A stretch of 7,298 bases of DNA from Candidatus Izemoplasmatales bacterium (lineage in GTDB: Bacteria; Bacillota_I; Bacilli_A; Izemoplasmatales; Hujiaoplasmataceae), in the NCBI GenBank assembly GCA_028699855.1, contig JAQVTV010000044.1, forward strand, positions 1 to 7,298, read 5' to 3'. Below are positions 1-5,433 of this stretch, piece after piece. The notes beneath the pieces were generated by a model, which saw only the letters and a list, made by a program, of their open reading frames with translations, did not search any database and had not been told where the DNA came from. The translations under genes were made by a program, and so were the position numbers. The first letter of the stretch is position 1. Every line of letters begins with the position of its first letter.

Positions 1-1003
1 CATAGCGAATCATCGCGTTGATCCCGAGAATGTTCTTGCTCGCCACTTCCGCTTCTTCAATGGCGATATTGCTCAAATGCGGTTTGTGGTTGCAATCACC
101 GACGGCATAGATATGTTCGATATTCGTCTGCATCTTCAGATTCGTGATGATCCCCACTTCATCATAATCGATTTTCACATCGCCGAGGACCTCATGATCG
201 AAAATATAACCTGTCGCTACAACCATGAAATCAGGTTGGAGCACGACCTTTTCTTCATTTAAAATCAGATGAATCGAACGATCTTTAATATGAATGGATT
301 CAGCTTTATCGATCAAGTGGAAATGATCGCTTTCAAGCTGCTTTAACAAAATCACACGAATATCCTGATCAAAGGTATTGAGAAGCGGTGATTGAGCCAA
401 CATCGTCACTTCTGTGCCGATGGATAGAAAGAACAAGGATAATTCATAGGCGATACGCCCGCTTCCATAGATGACTACGGATGCCGGGCGCGTCTTCAGT
501 CCTTCGATCGCTGTCGGCTCCAGAACAAATCCTTGGGCCAACCCGTCTTTGAGCCCATCGATCTCAGGCGTCCGTAAAACCCCGCCATGCGCAAGCACGA
601 TGTCGGTCGCAGAAAAAGTTTGATGACCCATCCGCACCGAATGCGCGTCCAGCAAAGACGCTTTTCCATACAACAATGTCACATGTTGGAGTGCCATGTC
701 TCGCATATATACTTCCTCAAGCAAATGCTTTTTTTCTTGATAATGATCCAGCAGCGCGAGGAAATCCAACCCATTCGAGGAGGTATCGCATTGAATGGCC
801 AGATGACTGGCATGTGCCATCTGGTTAATCATTTTGACAGACTGAAAAAGGTGGTGGATAAACGTTCCACCTCCATGTAGGGAACGCCCTCCCAATCGCT
901 CTCTCTCGATCAAAAGGACTTTCAAACCCCCATATGCACATTTCTTCGCCACGGTTATTCCCGCAATACCGCCGCCGATGACAATCACGTCATAATGGTC
1001 CAT
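1..1003 (-). CDS. FAD-dependent pyridine nucleotide-disulphide oxidoreductase-like protein lacking the redox Cys pair (3' end outside window)
   Basis: The 334 visible codons give the fold of the dihydrolipoamide dehydrogenase / glutathione reductase / MerA / SthA family, normally about 450-470 residues; the C-terminal dimerisation domain lies beyond base 1. An N-terminal FAD Rossmann motif (GGGIAG, residues 10-15) is followed by LGG at 37-39. A second nucleotide-binding motif, YGSGRIAYE, starts at 179, and the FAD-binding IYAVGD is at 298-303. Where family members carry Cys-x4-Cys just after the GG, this protein reads SLHGGG (41-46), so both cysteines are gone (Ser41, Gly46). It probably binds FAD and NAD(P)H but cannot use a CXXXXC dithiol. 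The MLAQSPL segment after the second Rossmann strand resembles MerA-like NADPH enzymes only loosely. The start at 1003 is supported by AGGTGG a few bases upstream. The substrate is unknown. The fold is secure; a specific name is not. Confidence 0.85.
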   Translation of the reverse strand, partial: MDHYDVIVIGGGIAGITVAKKCAYGGLKVLLIERERLGGRSLHGGGTFIHHLFQSVKMINQMAHASHLAIQCDTSSNGLDFLALLDHYQEKKHLLEEVYMRDMALQHVTLLYGKASLLDAHSVRMGHQTFSATDIVLAHGGVLRTPEIDGLKDGLAQGFVLEPTAIEGLKTRPASVVIYGSGRIAYELSLFFLSIGTEVTMLAQSPLLNTFDQDIRVILLKQLESDHFHLIDKAESIHIKDRSIHLILNEEKVVLQPDFMVVATGYIFDHEVLGDVKIDYDEVGIITNLKMQTNIEHIYAVGDCNHKPHLSNIAIEEAEVASKNILGINAMIRY

Positions 1004-1045
1004 GTTCCACCTACTCAAGCAATTATATTCGATTTATTCACCCAT

Positions 1046-1074
1046 ATGATAGCACTTTCATTCGTGTTTGAAAA
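1046..1074 (-). promoter_or_regulatory. probable promoter of the oxidoreductase gene
   Basis: Read on the minus strand: a weak -35 TTTTCA (1069-1074), a 17-base spacer, and -10 TATCAT (1046-1051) preceded by TGC, which makes an extended -10. It lies about 40 bases upstream of the start codon at 1003 and downstream of the degV terminator, so the oxidoreductase is probably transcribed on its own. Confidence 0.5.
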
Positions 1075-1114
1075 CAAGTACAAAAAAATAGCACCCATCT
1101 AGAGTAATGCAACG

Positions 1115-1150
1115 AAAAAAAAGCCCGATCACCCTTGCGGATAATCAGAC
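1115..1150 (-). terminator. Rho-independent terminator of degV
   Basis: On the minus strand a 12-pair stem (1123-1150, including several G-T pairs) closes a GCAA tetraloop of the GNRA type and is followed by eight T residues (1115-1122). It starts 22 bases after the degV stop codon and separates degV from the oxidoreductase gene. Confidence 0.9.
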
Positions 1151-1172
1151 TTATGCAAATCATCTTATTAGA

Positions 1173-2048
1173 TCAAGTACGGTCTTTTCCGAGATAGAAA
1201 AACGCCAGTGTCCCGGGGCCTGAATGACTACCGATAACAGGACCGACATAACTCGTCACAAAACCCTTCACGTTGATCCGCTTTGAAATCTGTTCTTTCA
1301 AGTATTCGACGTCGACCATACAATCTCCATGGGAGATGAAGATGTCTTGTTCCCAAGGATTTTCGATTGTCTCAATCATCCGTTCCACCATTTTGTTCAA
1401 TGCGTGGCGACGACCTCTGGCCATGCCGGTTTGGACCAATCTACCCTGATCATCCACGTGCAAGAGCGGTTTGATGTTGATGATGCTGCCAAGCAAAGCA
1501 CGACCGAAGGACAGACGACCACCGCGTTTGAGATGGTTCAAATCATCCACCGTGAAGAGGTGACTGACTTTGAGTCTGTTGTCTTCGACCCACTTTGCCA
1601 CTTCTTGAAGATTTTTTCCTGATTTTTTCTCAGCTGCCGCCAAAAACACGAGCAATCCTTGTCCCATTGAAGCCGATAATGAGTCGAGCACGACGATGGT
1701 GCGATCAGGATACTGCTTCTTCAGTTCGTCCCTCGCCTTGACTGAAGACTCATAGGTTCCGGACAATGCGCTCGAGAATGAGATGTTCAAGATATCCTGT
1801 CCAGCTTCAAGAAGAGGTTCCCAAACAGCTTTGAAATGCTCCGGATTCAGTTGAGATGTGGTAGGAACGTGTTTCTGACGTAACAGGTGGTAAAAATCCT
1901 TGAAACTGATTTCGCGTTCATCGAGATAATTCGTATAAATGTGATCCTTGACCATTACAGTCAAAGGAATCACATCGACATCGATCTCTTTGGCAAGTTG
2001 GTCTGTGAGATCAATACATGAATCGGTTACAATACGATAATCTGACAT
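1173..2048 (-). CDS. DegV family fatty-acid-binding protein (FakB-like)
   Basis: A 291-residue protein of normal DegV length. In characterised members (FakB) the protein holds a fatty acid while the kinase FakA phosphorylates its carboxylate, feeding exogenous fatty acids to phospholipid synthesis; it is cytosolic. Family marks seen here: VTDS near the N-terminus (7-10), the VPTTSQ ligand-pocket motif (61-66), ISFSSALSGTY (89-99), VDDLNHLKRGGRLS (167-180), and the C-terminal GPVIGSHSGPGTLAFFYLG (269-287). The TT pair and the SS pair match positions that contact the fatty-acid carboxylate in FakB structures. The start at 2048 follows GGAGG with an 8-base spacer. No fakA (Dak/DhaK-type kinase) is in the window, so the partner is presumably encoded elsewhere. 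Chain-length preference cannot be read from the sequence. The gene is single, with its own terminator. Confidence 0.93.
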   Translation of the reverse strand: MSDYRIVTDSCIDLTDQLAKEIDVDVIPLTVMVKDHIYTNYLDEREISFKDFYHLLRQKHVPTTSQLNPEHFKAVWEPLLEAGQDILNISFSSALSGTYESSVKARDELKKQYPDRTIVVLDSLSASMGQGLLVFLAAAEKKSGKNLQEVAKWVEDNRLKVSHLFTVDDLNHLKRGGRLSFGRALLGSIINIKPLLHVDDQGRLVQTGMARGRRHALNKMVERMIETIENPWEQDIFISHGDCMVDVEYLKEQISKRINVKGFVTSYVGPVIGSHSGPGTLAFFYLGKDRT

Positions 2049-2070
2049 TCACATTTCCTCCGTCATGGTT

Positions 2071-2088
2071 TGTGTAAAAAATCACACA
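2071..2088. promoter_or_regulatory. inverted repeat at the expected degV transcription start (candidate operator)
   Basis: TGTGT, 8 A-rich bases, ACACA forms an 18-base inverted repeat. It lies between the predicted degV -10 and the ribosome binding site, about where transcription should begin. This is a common place for a repressor site. No regulator can be named. Confidence 0.3.
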
Positions 2089-2091
2089 TAT

Positions 2092-2122
2092 ATCATAGCG
2101 CAGAATGAAAAGGAAGTATCAA
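2092..2122 (-). promoter_or_regulatory. probable degV promoter
   Basis: On the minus strand: -35 TTGATA (2117-2122) and -10 TATGAT (2092-2097). The 19-base spacer is longer than the ideal 17. The predicted start near 2085 would give a leader of about 37 bases that contains the GGAGG site. Confidence 0.45.
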
Positions 2123-2141
2123 GAAAGTTGATTCTTCGGAC

Positions 2142-2201
2142 TATACTCTTCCGCAATGCCAGAGTAGAATTGGGTTAAAACCGCTCTACTGAGAGTAGAA
2201 T
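2142..2201. repeat. repeated AGAGTAGAAT elements upstream of the XRE regulator (candidate operators)
   Basis: The 10-base sequence AGAGTAGAAT occurs identically at 2161-2170 and 2192-2201, 31 bases apart, about three helical turns. The second copy is half of a perfect palindrome TCTACT-GAG-AGTAGA (2185-2199). An imperfect inverted copy, TATACTCT, is at 2142-2149 facing the first. The group ends 14 bases before the -35 of the XRE gene and begins about 20 bases upstream of the degV -35. It is therefore well placed to bind the XRE product or another dimeric regulator. Confidence 0.5.
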
Positions 2202-2215
2202 ATACGCGATTTCGC

Positions 2216-2244
2216 TTGAATCCGCACGTTATTCGTGCTAAAAT
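2216..2244 (+). promoter_or_regulatory. strong extended -10 promoter of the XRE regulator, placed for a leaderless mRNA
   Basis: -35 TTGAAT (2216-2221), a 17-base spacer, and -10 TAAAAT (2239-2244) preceded by TGC. A start site 7 bases past the -10 is 2251, the A of the start codon. No purine-rich ribosome binding site exists before that ATG, which agrees with a leaderless transcript. Confidence 0.7.
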
Positions 2245-2250
2245 GAACCC

Positions 2251-2838
2251 ATGAATGAAGAAAATCTCAAGCGGATCGTTGCCCATAATCTCTCCCGATA
2301 CCGCAAAGCACGCAACCTGACCCAAATCCAACTGGCCGAACAGTTGAACTATTCCGATAAATCGATCTCCAAATGGGAGCGGGCTGAAGGCCTGCCTGAT
2401 TTGGTCGTCTTGACGACGATTGCCGAATTGTTCGGCATCAGTCTCAATGATCTGGTCACGGAGAGAAAACGACTGGCTAAACCCAAACATCGCATCAGTC
2501 GACTGCTGAGAGCGATGATCATGTTCACCTCAGTATGGTTTCTCGCGACTGTCGCTTTCGTGTTGATGGGCATCTTCTTCTCGGAGGTAGAACGCGCTTA
2601 CCTTGCCTTTATCGTCGCGATTCCTGTATCCTTTGCCGTTTTGGCCATCTTGTCCTTGTTTTGGGGTCGCAAGCTCCACACCTTCATCACGGTCTCAATC
2701 TGTGGCTGGACCATTCCTCTGGCGTTGCTTTTGGTCATCCAATATGAAAAACTGTGGCTCTTGTTTCTAATTGTGATTCCGCTTCAAATCATTGCGATAT
2801 TGATCTATTTCCTGAAAACCAGAAAACCACTGGGATAA
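2251..2838 (+). CDS. XRE-family HTH regulator with four C-terminal membrane helices
   Basis: A 195-residue two-part protein. Residues about 6-70 form a lambda-repressor/Cro-type helix-turn-helix; LTQIQLAEQL (23-32) is the first HTH helix region and YSDKSISKWERAEGLPD (34-50) carries the recognition helix. A basic linker (72-87) leads to four hydrophobic segments, about 88-110, 117-138, 144-163 and 167-188, ending in a short basic tail. This predicts a DNA-binding head on the cytosolic face of the membrane. HTH plus membrane-domain proteins of this layout are common in Bacillota, mostly with unknown signals. The start is fixed because an in-frame TAA lies at 2239-2241. There is no Shine-Dalgarno sequence, and the promoter position implies a leaderless mRNA. 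Likely targets are its own gene and perhaps the divergent degV, through the repeats upstream. The signal sensed is unknown. Confidence 0.9.
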   Translation: MNEENLKRIVAHNLSRYRKARNLTQIQLAEQLNYSDKSISKWERAEGLPDLVVLTTIAELFGISLNDLVTERKRLAKPKHRISRLLRAMIMFTSVWFLATVAFVLMGIFFSEVERAYLAFIVAIPVSFAVLAILSLFWGRKLHTFITVSICGWTIPLALLLVIQYEKLWLLFLIVIPLQIIAILIYFLKTRKPLG

Positions 2839-2851
2839 TATGTCAATCTTA

Positions 2852-2883
2852 AGCCGTTTTTCAGCCGAAAAACGGCTATTTTT
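2852..2883 (+). terminator. Rho-independent terminator of the XRE regulator gene
   Basis: A perfect 11-pair stem, AGCCGTTTTTC with GAAAAACGGCT, closes a 4-base loop (2852-2877) and is followed by ATTTTTA. It starts 13 bases after the stop codon. It faces the minus-strand terminator at 2943-2986. Confidence 0.93.
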
Positions 2884-2920
2884 ACGCTCTGAATTTCATC
2901 TAATAATTCAATGGTTTCTC

Positions 2921-2940
2921 TTGATGTTGTATTACATCAA
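2921..2940. repeat. perfect 7-base inverted repeat between two convergent terminators
   Basis: TTGATGT, 6 bases, ACATCAA. It abuts the T-tract of the minus-strand terminator on its downstream side. It could add a second hairpin to read-through RNA, or be a protein site; no promoter is attached to it. Confidence 0.35.
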
Positions 2941-2942
2941 AT

Positions 2943-2986
2943 AAAAAAACACGATTTCTCGAGATTGTGTCTCGATTCATCGTGTT
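2943..2986 (-). terminator. Rho-independent terminator of the 2TM / 46-residue gene pair
   Basis: On the minus strand an 8-pair outer stem (AACACGAT with ATCGTGTT, 2948-2986) and a 6-pair inner stem (TCGAGA with TCTCGA) are separated by a symmetric 3+3 internal loop. T residues follow at 2943-2949. It begins 25 bases after the stop codon of the small gene. Confidence 0.88.
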
Positions 2987-3011
2987 GGATAATCGTTTGA
3001 TCCATGCGGAT

Positions 3012-3152
3012 CTATTCTTCCGGCTCGGCCTTTGGCGGAACAACATCCGGCATAACAGGCACGATCGGCTGTTCGGGAATCAGCCGTGTCACTTCATTTT
3101 GGGGAATCTGATCTTGATCGTTCAGACGATCTTTGAAAATGATTTTTGCCAT
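3012..3152 (-). CDS. small Pro- and acid-rich protein, 46 residues, unknown function
   Basis: The frame opens MAKIIFKDRLNDQDQIP and ends in a stretch rich in Pro, Val and Glu (about residues 27-46) with KAEPEE at the tail. There is no signal peptide, membrane helix or cysteine. It is probably real despite its size. A good AGGAG site lies 10 bases before the ATG inside the last codons of the upstream gene, the ATG follows that gene's TAG by only 2 bases, and a strong terminator follows its own stop. It is thus the second gene of a coupled pair with the two-helix membrane protein, and may act with it. The proline-rich tail suggests a flexible partner-binding segment. I cannot assign a family or function. 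Confidence 0.7.
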   Translation of the reverse strand: MAKIIFKDRLNDQDQIPQNEVTRLIPEQPIVPVMPDVVPPKAEPEE

Positions 3153-3154
3153 AA

Positions 3155-3655
3155 CTAGACCACTCCTACTCCGGTCAACCGGTCAAAATATGTTTTGTTT
3201 TCTTCTGCGATTGCGATGCCTTCCTTCTTCGCTAAGGCGAAGGAATCGTTCTTCATGTATTCGGTTTCAAGTTCGATCCAGCGCTTGTTATAGTCGAAGA
3301 TTTTGTTGTTGATGGATTTTTCACTGACTTGGCCCGTGGAAATGGGATACCAATCGCGTTCGATCTCCAAGTACACACCTCGCCATAGACTGAAGAGATT
3401 CTGGATATTGTCCGCGCGCTTGTCGTAGGGAAGATGCGGCCGGATCAGGACGATGATATGGGACAGTGCGATGATCCCGCCCCATAAGAACGCTAAGGGG
3501 GCATATGCCAACCAACCACCTACGGAAGATAAAGATGCCAAGGCGATGACGATATCCATGATGCGTTGGATTTTGATGCTCTTGCGGAAAAACCGTTCCG
3601 CATACAAGATCTCATACCGTTTTTGTGTCATGAACAACCAATACTTTCGCTGCAT
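3155..3655 (-). CDS. two-helix membrane protein of unknown function, possibly SLATT-like
   Basis: A 166-residue protein. A basic/aromatic N-terminal stretch (1-33, containing RYEILYAERFFRKSIKIQR) precedes two adjacent hydrophobic segments, about 34-51 and 54-72. These are joined by a very short turn (YAP), forming a membrane hairpin with both ends predicted on the cytosolic side. A charged, mostly helical C-terminal region follows (about 75-155), with Trp/Tyr-rich patches such as SLWRGVYLEIERDWYP. N-terminal helix, close 2TM hairpin and C-terminal helical region is the layout of SLATT-type proteins, predicted membrane effectors in bacterial conflict systems; this comparison rests on layout only. 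The start at 3655 follows AGGAGG by 10 bases; the next Met (residue 9) has no such site. It is translationally coupled to the 46-residue gene. No nuclease, nucleotide cyclase or SLOG-type gene is adjacent. Confidence 0.75.
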   Translation of the reverse strand: MQRKYWLFMTQKRYEILYAERFFRKSIKIQRIMDIVIALASLSSVGGWLAYAPLAFLWGGIIALSHIIVLIRPHLPYDKRADNIQNLFSLWRGVYLEIERDWYPISTGQVSEKSINNKIFDYNKRWIELETEYMKNDSFALAKKEGIAIAEENKTYFDRLTGVGVV

Positions 3656-3701
3656 GTCTTTGACCCCTCCTTATAGACCTTTGTCTTTTAACACACAAAA
3701 A

Positions 3702-3726
3702 ACATGAAACACTACCCGATTCATGT
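3702..3726 (-). promoter_or_regulatory. inverted repeat followed by T-run in the leader of the 2TM gene (attenuator or operator candidate)
   Basis: ACATGAA and TTCATGT form a perfect 7-base inverted repeat around an 11-base centre. On the minus strand the hairpin runs straight into TTTTTTG, so it resembles a weak terminator about 45 bases upstream of the 2TM start codon. No minus-strand gene is seen upstream of it, so a leader attenuator or a protein-binding site are the likely readings. The stem is AT-rich and weak. Confidence 0.35.
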
Positions 3727-3862
3727 AATCCACGTTCTTCTTCTCGTTGATACCTCTCATGATACAGGAAACTTAGGGGGAAAAACAGCGCACATCTGTC
3801 GTATTTTTACAGGTGATTGGATAGAGGCTTTTAGAGGGTTTGGCGATTGATTACAAGTAAAA

Positions 3863-3884
3863 TGAATCGAATAGTGAATCGAAT
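3863..3884. repeat. tandem 10-base direct repeat TGAATCGAAT x2
   Basis: TGAATCGAAT occurs at 3863-3872 and 3875-3884 with 2 bases between copies, a 12-base period close to one helical turn. It lies about 18 bases upstream of the -35 of the first candidate oxaloacetate decarboxylase promoter. A regulator site is possible. Confidence 0.4.
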
Positions 3885-3901
3885 CAAAAATGAAGGCATG
3901 T

Positions 3902-3932
3902 TTGACCTACCTCCATCGATATCCAATATAAA
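3902..3932 (+). promoter_or_regulatory. candidate upstream promoter of the oxaloacetate decarboxylase operon
   Basis: -35 TTGACC (3902-3907) matches the consensus at five of six bases. The -10 is either AATATA (3925-3930, spacer 17) or TATAAA (3927-3932, spacer 19). It is a weaker second candidate beside the extended -10 site at 3988-3996. Confidence 0.35.
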
Positions 3933-3964
3933 AAAACTGTGATTTTCTCTTTTCCACCGATTTT

Positions 3965-3996
3965 CCTGAACTCAGGTTTCCAAGTAGTGATATAAT
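3965..3996 (+). promoter_or_regulatory. extended -10 promoter of the oxaloacetate decarboxylase operon with a palindrome in the -35 region
   Basis: A perfect TATAAT (3991-3996) is preceded by TGA, forming an extended -10. No good -35 hexamer stands 16-18 bases upstream. That place is taken by the palindrome CCTGA-AC-TCAGG (3965-3976), so an activator or repressor may bind there. Transcription should start near 4003, giving a leader of about 36 bases. Confidence 0.6.
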
Positions 3997-4038
3997 AGAA
4001 CCAATAGTACGTCATCCAATGAAAGGGCTGAACATATT

Positions 4039-5433
4039 GTGGCACTGAAAATCGTTGAAACCTGTCTCAGAGACGGACATCAATCCCTTCTAGCGACTAG
4101 GCTCACCACGAAAGAGATTCTAGAAGTCGCATCCGATCTGGACCAAGCGGGTTATTACGCTCTAGAGGTATGGGGTGGAGCGACCTTCGACGCTTGTCTG
4201 CGTTTTCTCAATGAAGATCCATGGGAACGTCTGAGACTGATTCGAAAAGCATGCCCGAACACCAAACTCCAAATGTTGTTTCGCGGGCAAAACATCCTCG
4301 GTTATCGGCATTACGCCGACGATATCGTCGATCAGTTCGTACGGTTGTCGCTTCATAACGGTATCGACATCATTCGCGTATTCGATGCACTCAATGACGT
4401 GAGAAACCTCCGTCAAGCTGTGACTTCGACCCGAAAATACGGTGGTCATTGCCAGATTGCCCTCAGTTATACGACCAGCCCCGTCCATACCGTTCAATAC
4501 TACGTCGATCTCGCCAAAGAAGTCGAACATATGGGTGCCGATTCCTTATGTATCAAGGATATGGCCGGCGTCCTGCTTCCCGATGATGCCTATCAGTTGA
4601 TCACCACGCTCAAAGCCAATACCACATTACCGATCAACCTCCATTCCCATGCGACCGCAGGAATGATGGATGTCACCTACATGAAGGCCATCGAAGCGGG
4701 TGTCGATATGATTGATACTGCCCTATCGCCTTTGTCCGGTGGCACCAGCCAACCGACCACAGAAGCCTTCTGCTACTTGCTGAAGGGGCATATAGAAGAT
4801 CCGAAACTACACATCGCCGCACTTGACCACGCTGCGGAAAAACTCACGAAGATCAAGGATCGATATCTTCAAAACGGAACATTGAACCCCAAAGCCCTGA
4901 CACCGAATCCCAATATCCTGAAATACCAAGTTCCCGGCGGGATGCTGTCCAACCTCATGAGCCAGTTGAAAGACCAAAACGCCATGGACCGCTATGAAGC
5001 CGTCTTGAAAGAAGTCCCGATCGTACGGCAGGAACTCGGCTATCCCCCCTTGGTGACGCCCCTATCGCAAATGGTGGGCACACAAGCGGTGATGAACGTC
5101 ATGTCGGGCGAGCGCTACAAACTCGTTCCTAAAGAGGTCAAAGAATATCTCCTCGGTCTCTACGGCAAATCACCTGCGCCTGTCGAGCCTTGGATTCTGG
5201 AGAAGATCATCGCAGGCCAAACCCCGATCGAACATCGCCCCGCGGATGACCTCAAACCCGAATTTGCCGGACTCAAAGCAAAATACGGCGACCTCATCCG
5301 TTCGGATGAAGATGTCCTATCCATCGCTCTTTTCGAGAAAGTAGCCTTGGCCTTTCTCGAAAAGAAATATCATCCCGAACCGCAAGACACCACGGATGAG
5401 TTCAATGTGTATATCGGAGGTGATTCCAAATGA
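4039..5433 (+). CDS. oadA: oxaloacetate decarboxylase alpha subunit, carboxyltransferase part only (no biotin domain)
   Basis: Transfers the C4 carboxyl of oxaloacetate to carrier-bound biotin, releasing pyruvate; cytosolic face of the Na+ pump. The 464 residues contain a pyruvate-type carboxyltransferase TIM barrel (about 1-290) with LRDGHQS (10-16; Asp12 is a metal ligand), EVWGGATFD (43-51), the MLFRGQN motif (79-85), CIKDMAG (171-177; Lys173 is the lysine that is carbamylated in the family), LHSHATAG (201-208; His202 and His204 are metal ligands) and SGGTSQPT (233-240). The conserved PGGMLSN region (299-305) leads the post-barrel domain. Full-length OadA proteins are near 590 residues with a C-terminal biotinyl domain. 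This one stops at about 460, and the biotin carrier is a separate gene two positions downstream. The start is GTG at 4039, preceded by AAAGGG. The stop overlaps the gamma gene by 4 bases. Pyruvate carboxylase subunit B is the main alternative, but the gamma and beta genes beside it argue for a decarboxylase. Confidence 0.93.
   Translation: MALKIVETCLRDGHQSLLATRLTTKEILEVASDLDQAGYYALEVWGGATFDACLRFLNEDPWERLRLIRKACPNTKLQMLFRGQNILGYRHYADDIVDQFVRLSLHNGIDIIRVFDALNDVRNLRQAVTSTRKYGGHCQIALSYTTSPVHTVQYYVDLAKEVEHMGADSLCIKDMAGVLLPDDAYQLITTLKANTTLPINLHSHATAGMMDVTYMKAIEAGVDMIDTALSPLSGGTSQPTTEAFCYLLKGHIEDPKLHIAALDHAAEKLTKIKDRYLQNGTLNPKALTPNPNILKYQVPGGMLSNLMSQLKDQNAMDRYEAVLKEVPIVRQELGYPPLVTPLSQMVGTQAVMNVMSGERYKLVPKEVKEYLLGLYGKSPAPVEPWILEKIIAGQTPIEHRPADDLKPEFAGLKAKYGDLIRSDEDVLSIALFEKVALAFLEKKYHPEPQDTTDEFNVYIGGDSK

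Larger units (their letters stand above)
3656..4038. other. 383-base divergent non-coding region
   Basis: This stretch lies between the minus-strand 2TM gene pair and the plus-strand decarboxylase operon. It holds an inverted repeat (3702-3726), a tandem 10-base repeat (3863-3884), two candidate plus-strand promoters (3902-3932 and 3965-3996) and a small palindrome at the second promoter. A 48-codon plus-strand open frame (3704-3850) has no ribosome binding site and is not called. I see no convincing riboswitch or T-box. A minus-strand promoter for the 2TM gene must lie here but I could not pick one with confidence. Confidence 0.6.

Noticed and set aside
587..880. 97-codon plus-strand open frame
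   Set aside because: It is antisense to the oxidoreductase, with no ribosome binding site and no family signal.
2119..2490. 123-codon minus-strand open frame overlapping the XRE gene and its promoter
   Set aside because: It is antisense to a clear HTH gene, has no ribosome binding site or recognisable family, and crosses the regulatory region.
2999..3012. GATCC-ATGC-GGATC small hairpin at the stop of the 46-residue gene
   Set aside because: Only 5 pairs with no T-run; the real terminator follows at 2943-2986.
2967..3158. 63-codon plus-strand open frame
   Set aside because: It begins inside the minus-strand terminator and is antisense to the 46-residue gene, which has the better start signals.
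3674..3702. TTGTGT-17-TATAAG as minus-strand promoter of the 2TM gene
   Set aside because: Transcription would begin inside the AGGAGG site, removing the ribosome binding site; TATAAG there is more simply the bases preceding it.
3704..3850. 48-codon plus-strand open frame beginning in the inverted repeat
   Set aside because: No Shine-Dalgarno site and no recognisable motif; the preceding bases are only A/C-rich. It is likely chance.
3997..4038. riboswitch or T-box in the leader of the decarboxylase operon
   Set aside because: The leader predicted from the TATAAT promoter is only about 36 bases and shows no stable structure or T-box sequence.
4039..5433. pyruvate carboxylase subunit B
   Set aside because: The barrel is shared between the families, but the gamma, carrier and OadB-type beta genes in one operon, with no biotin carboxylase gene, indicate a decarboxylase pump.
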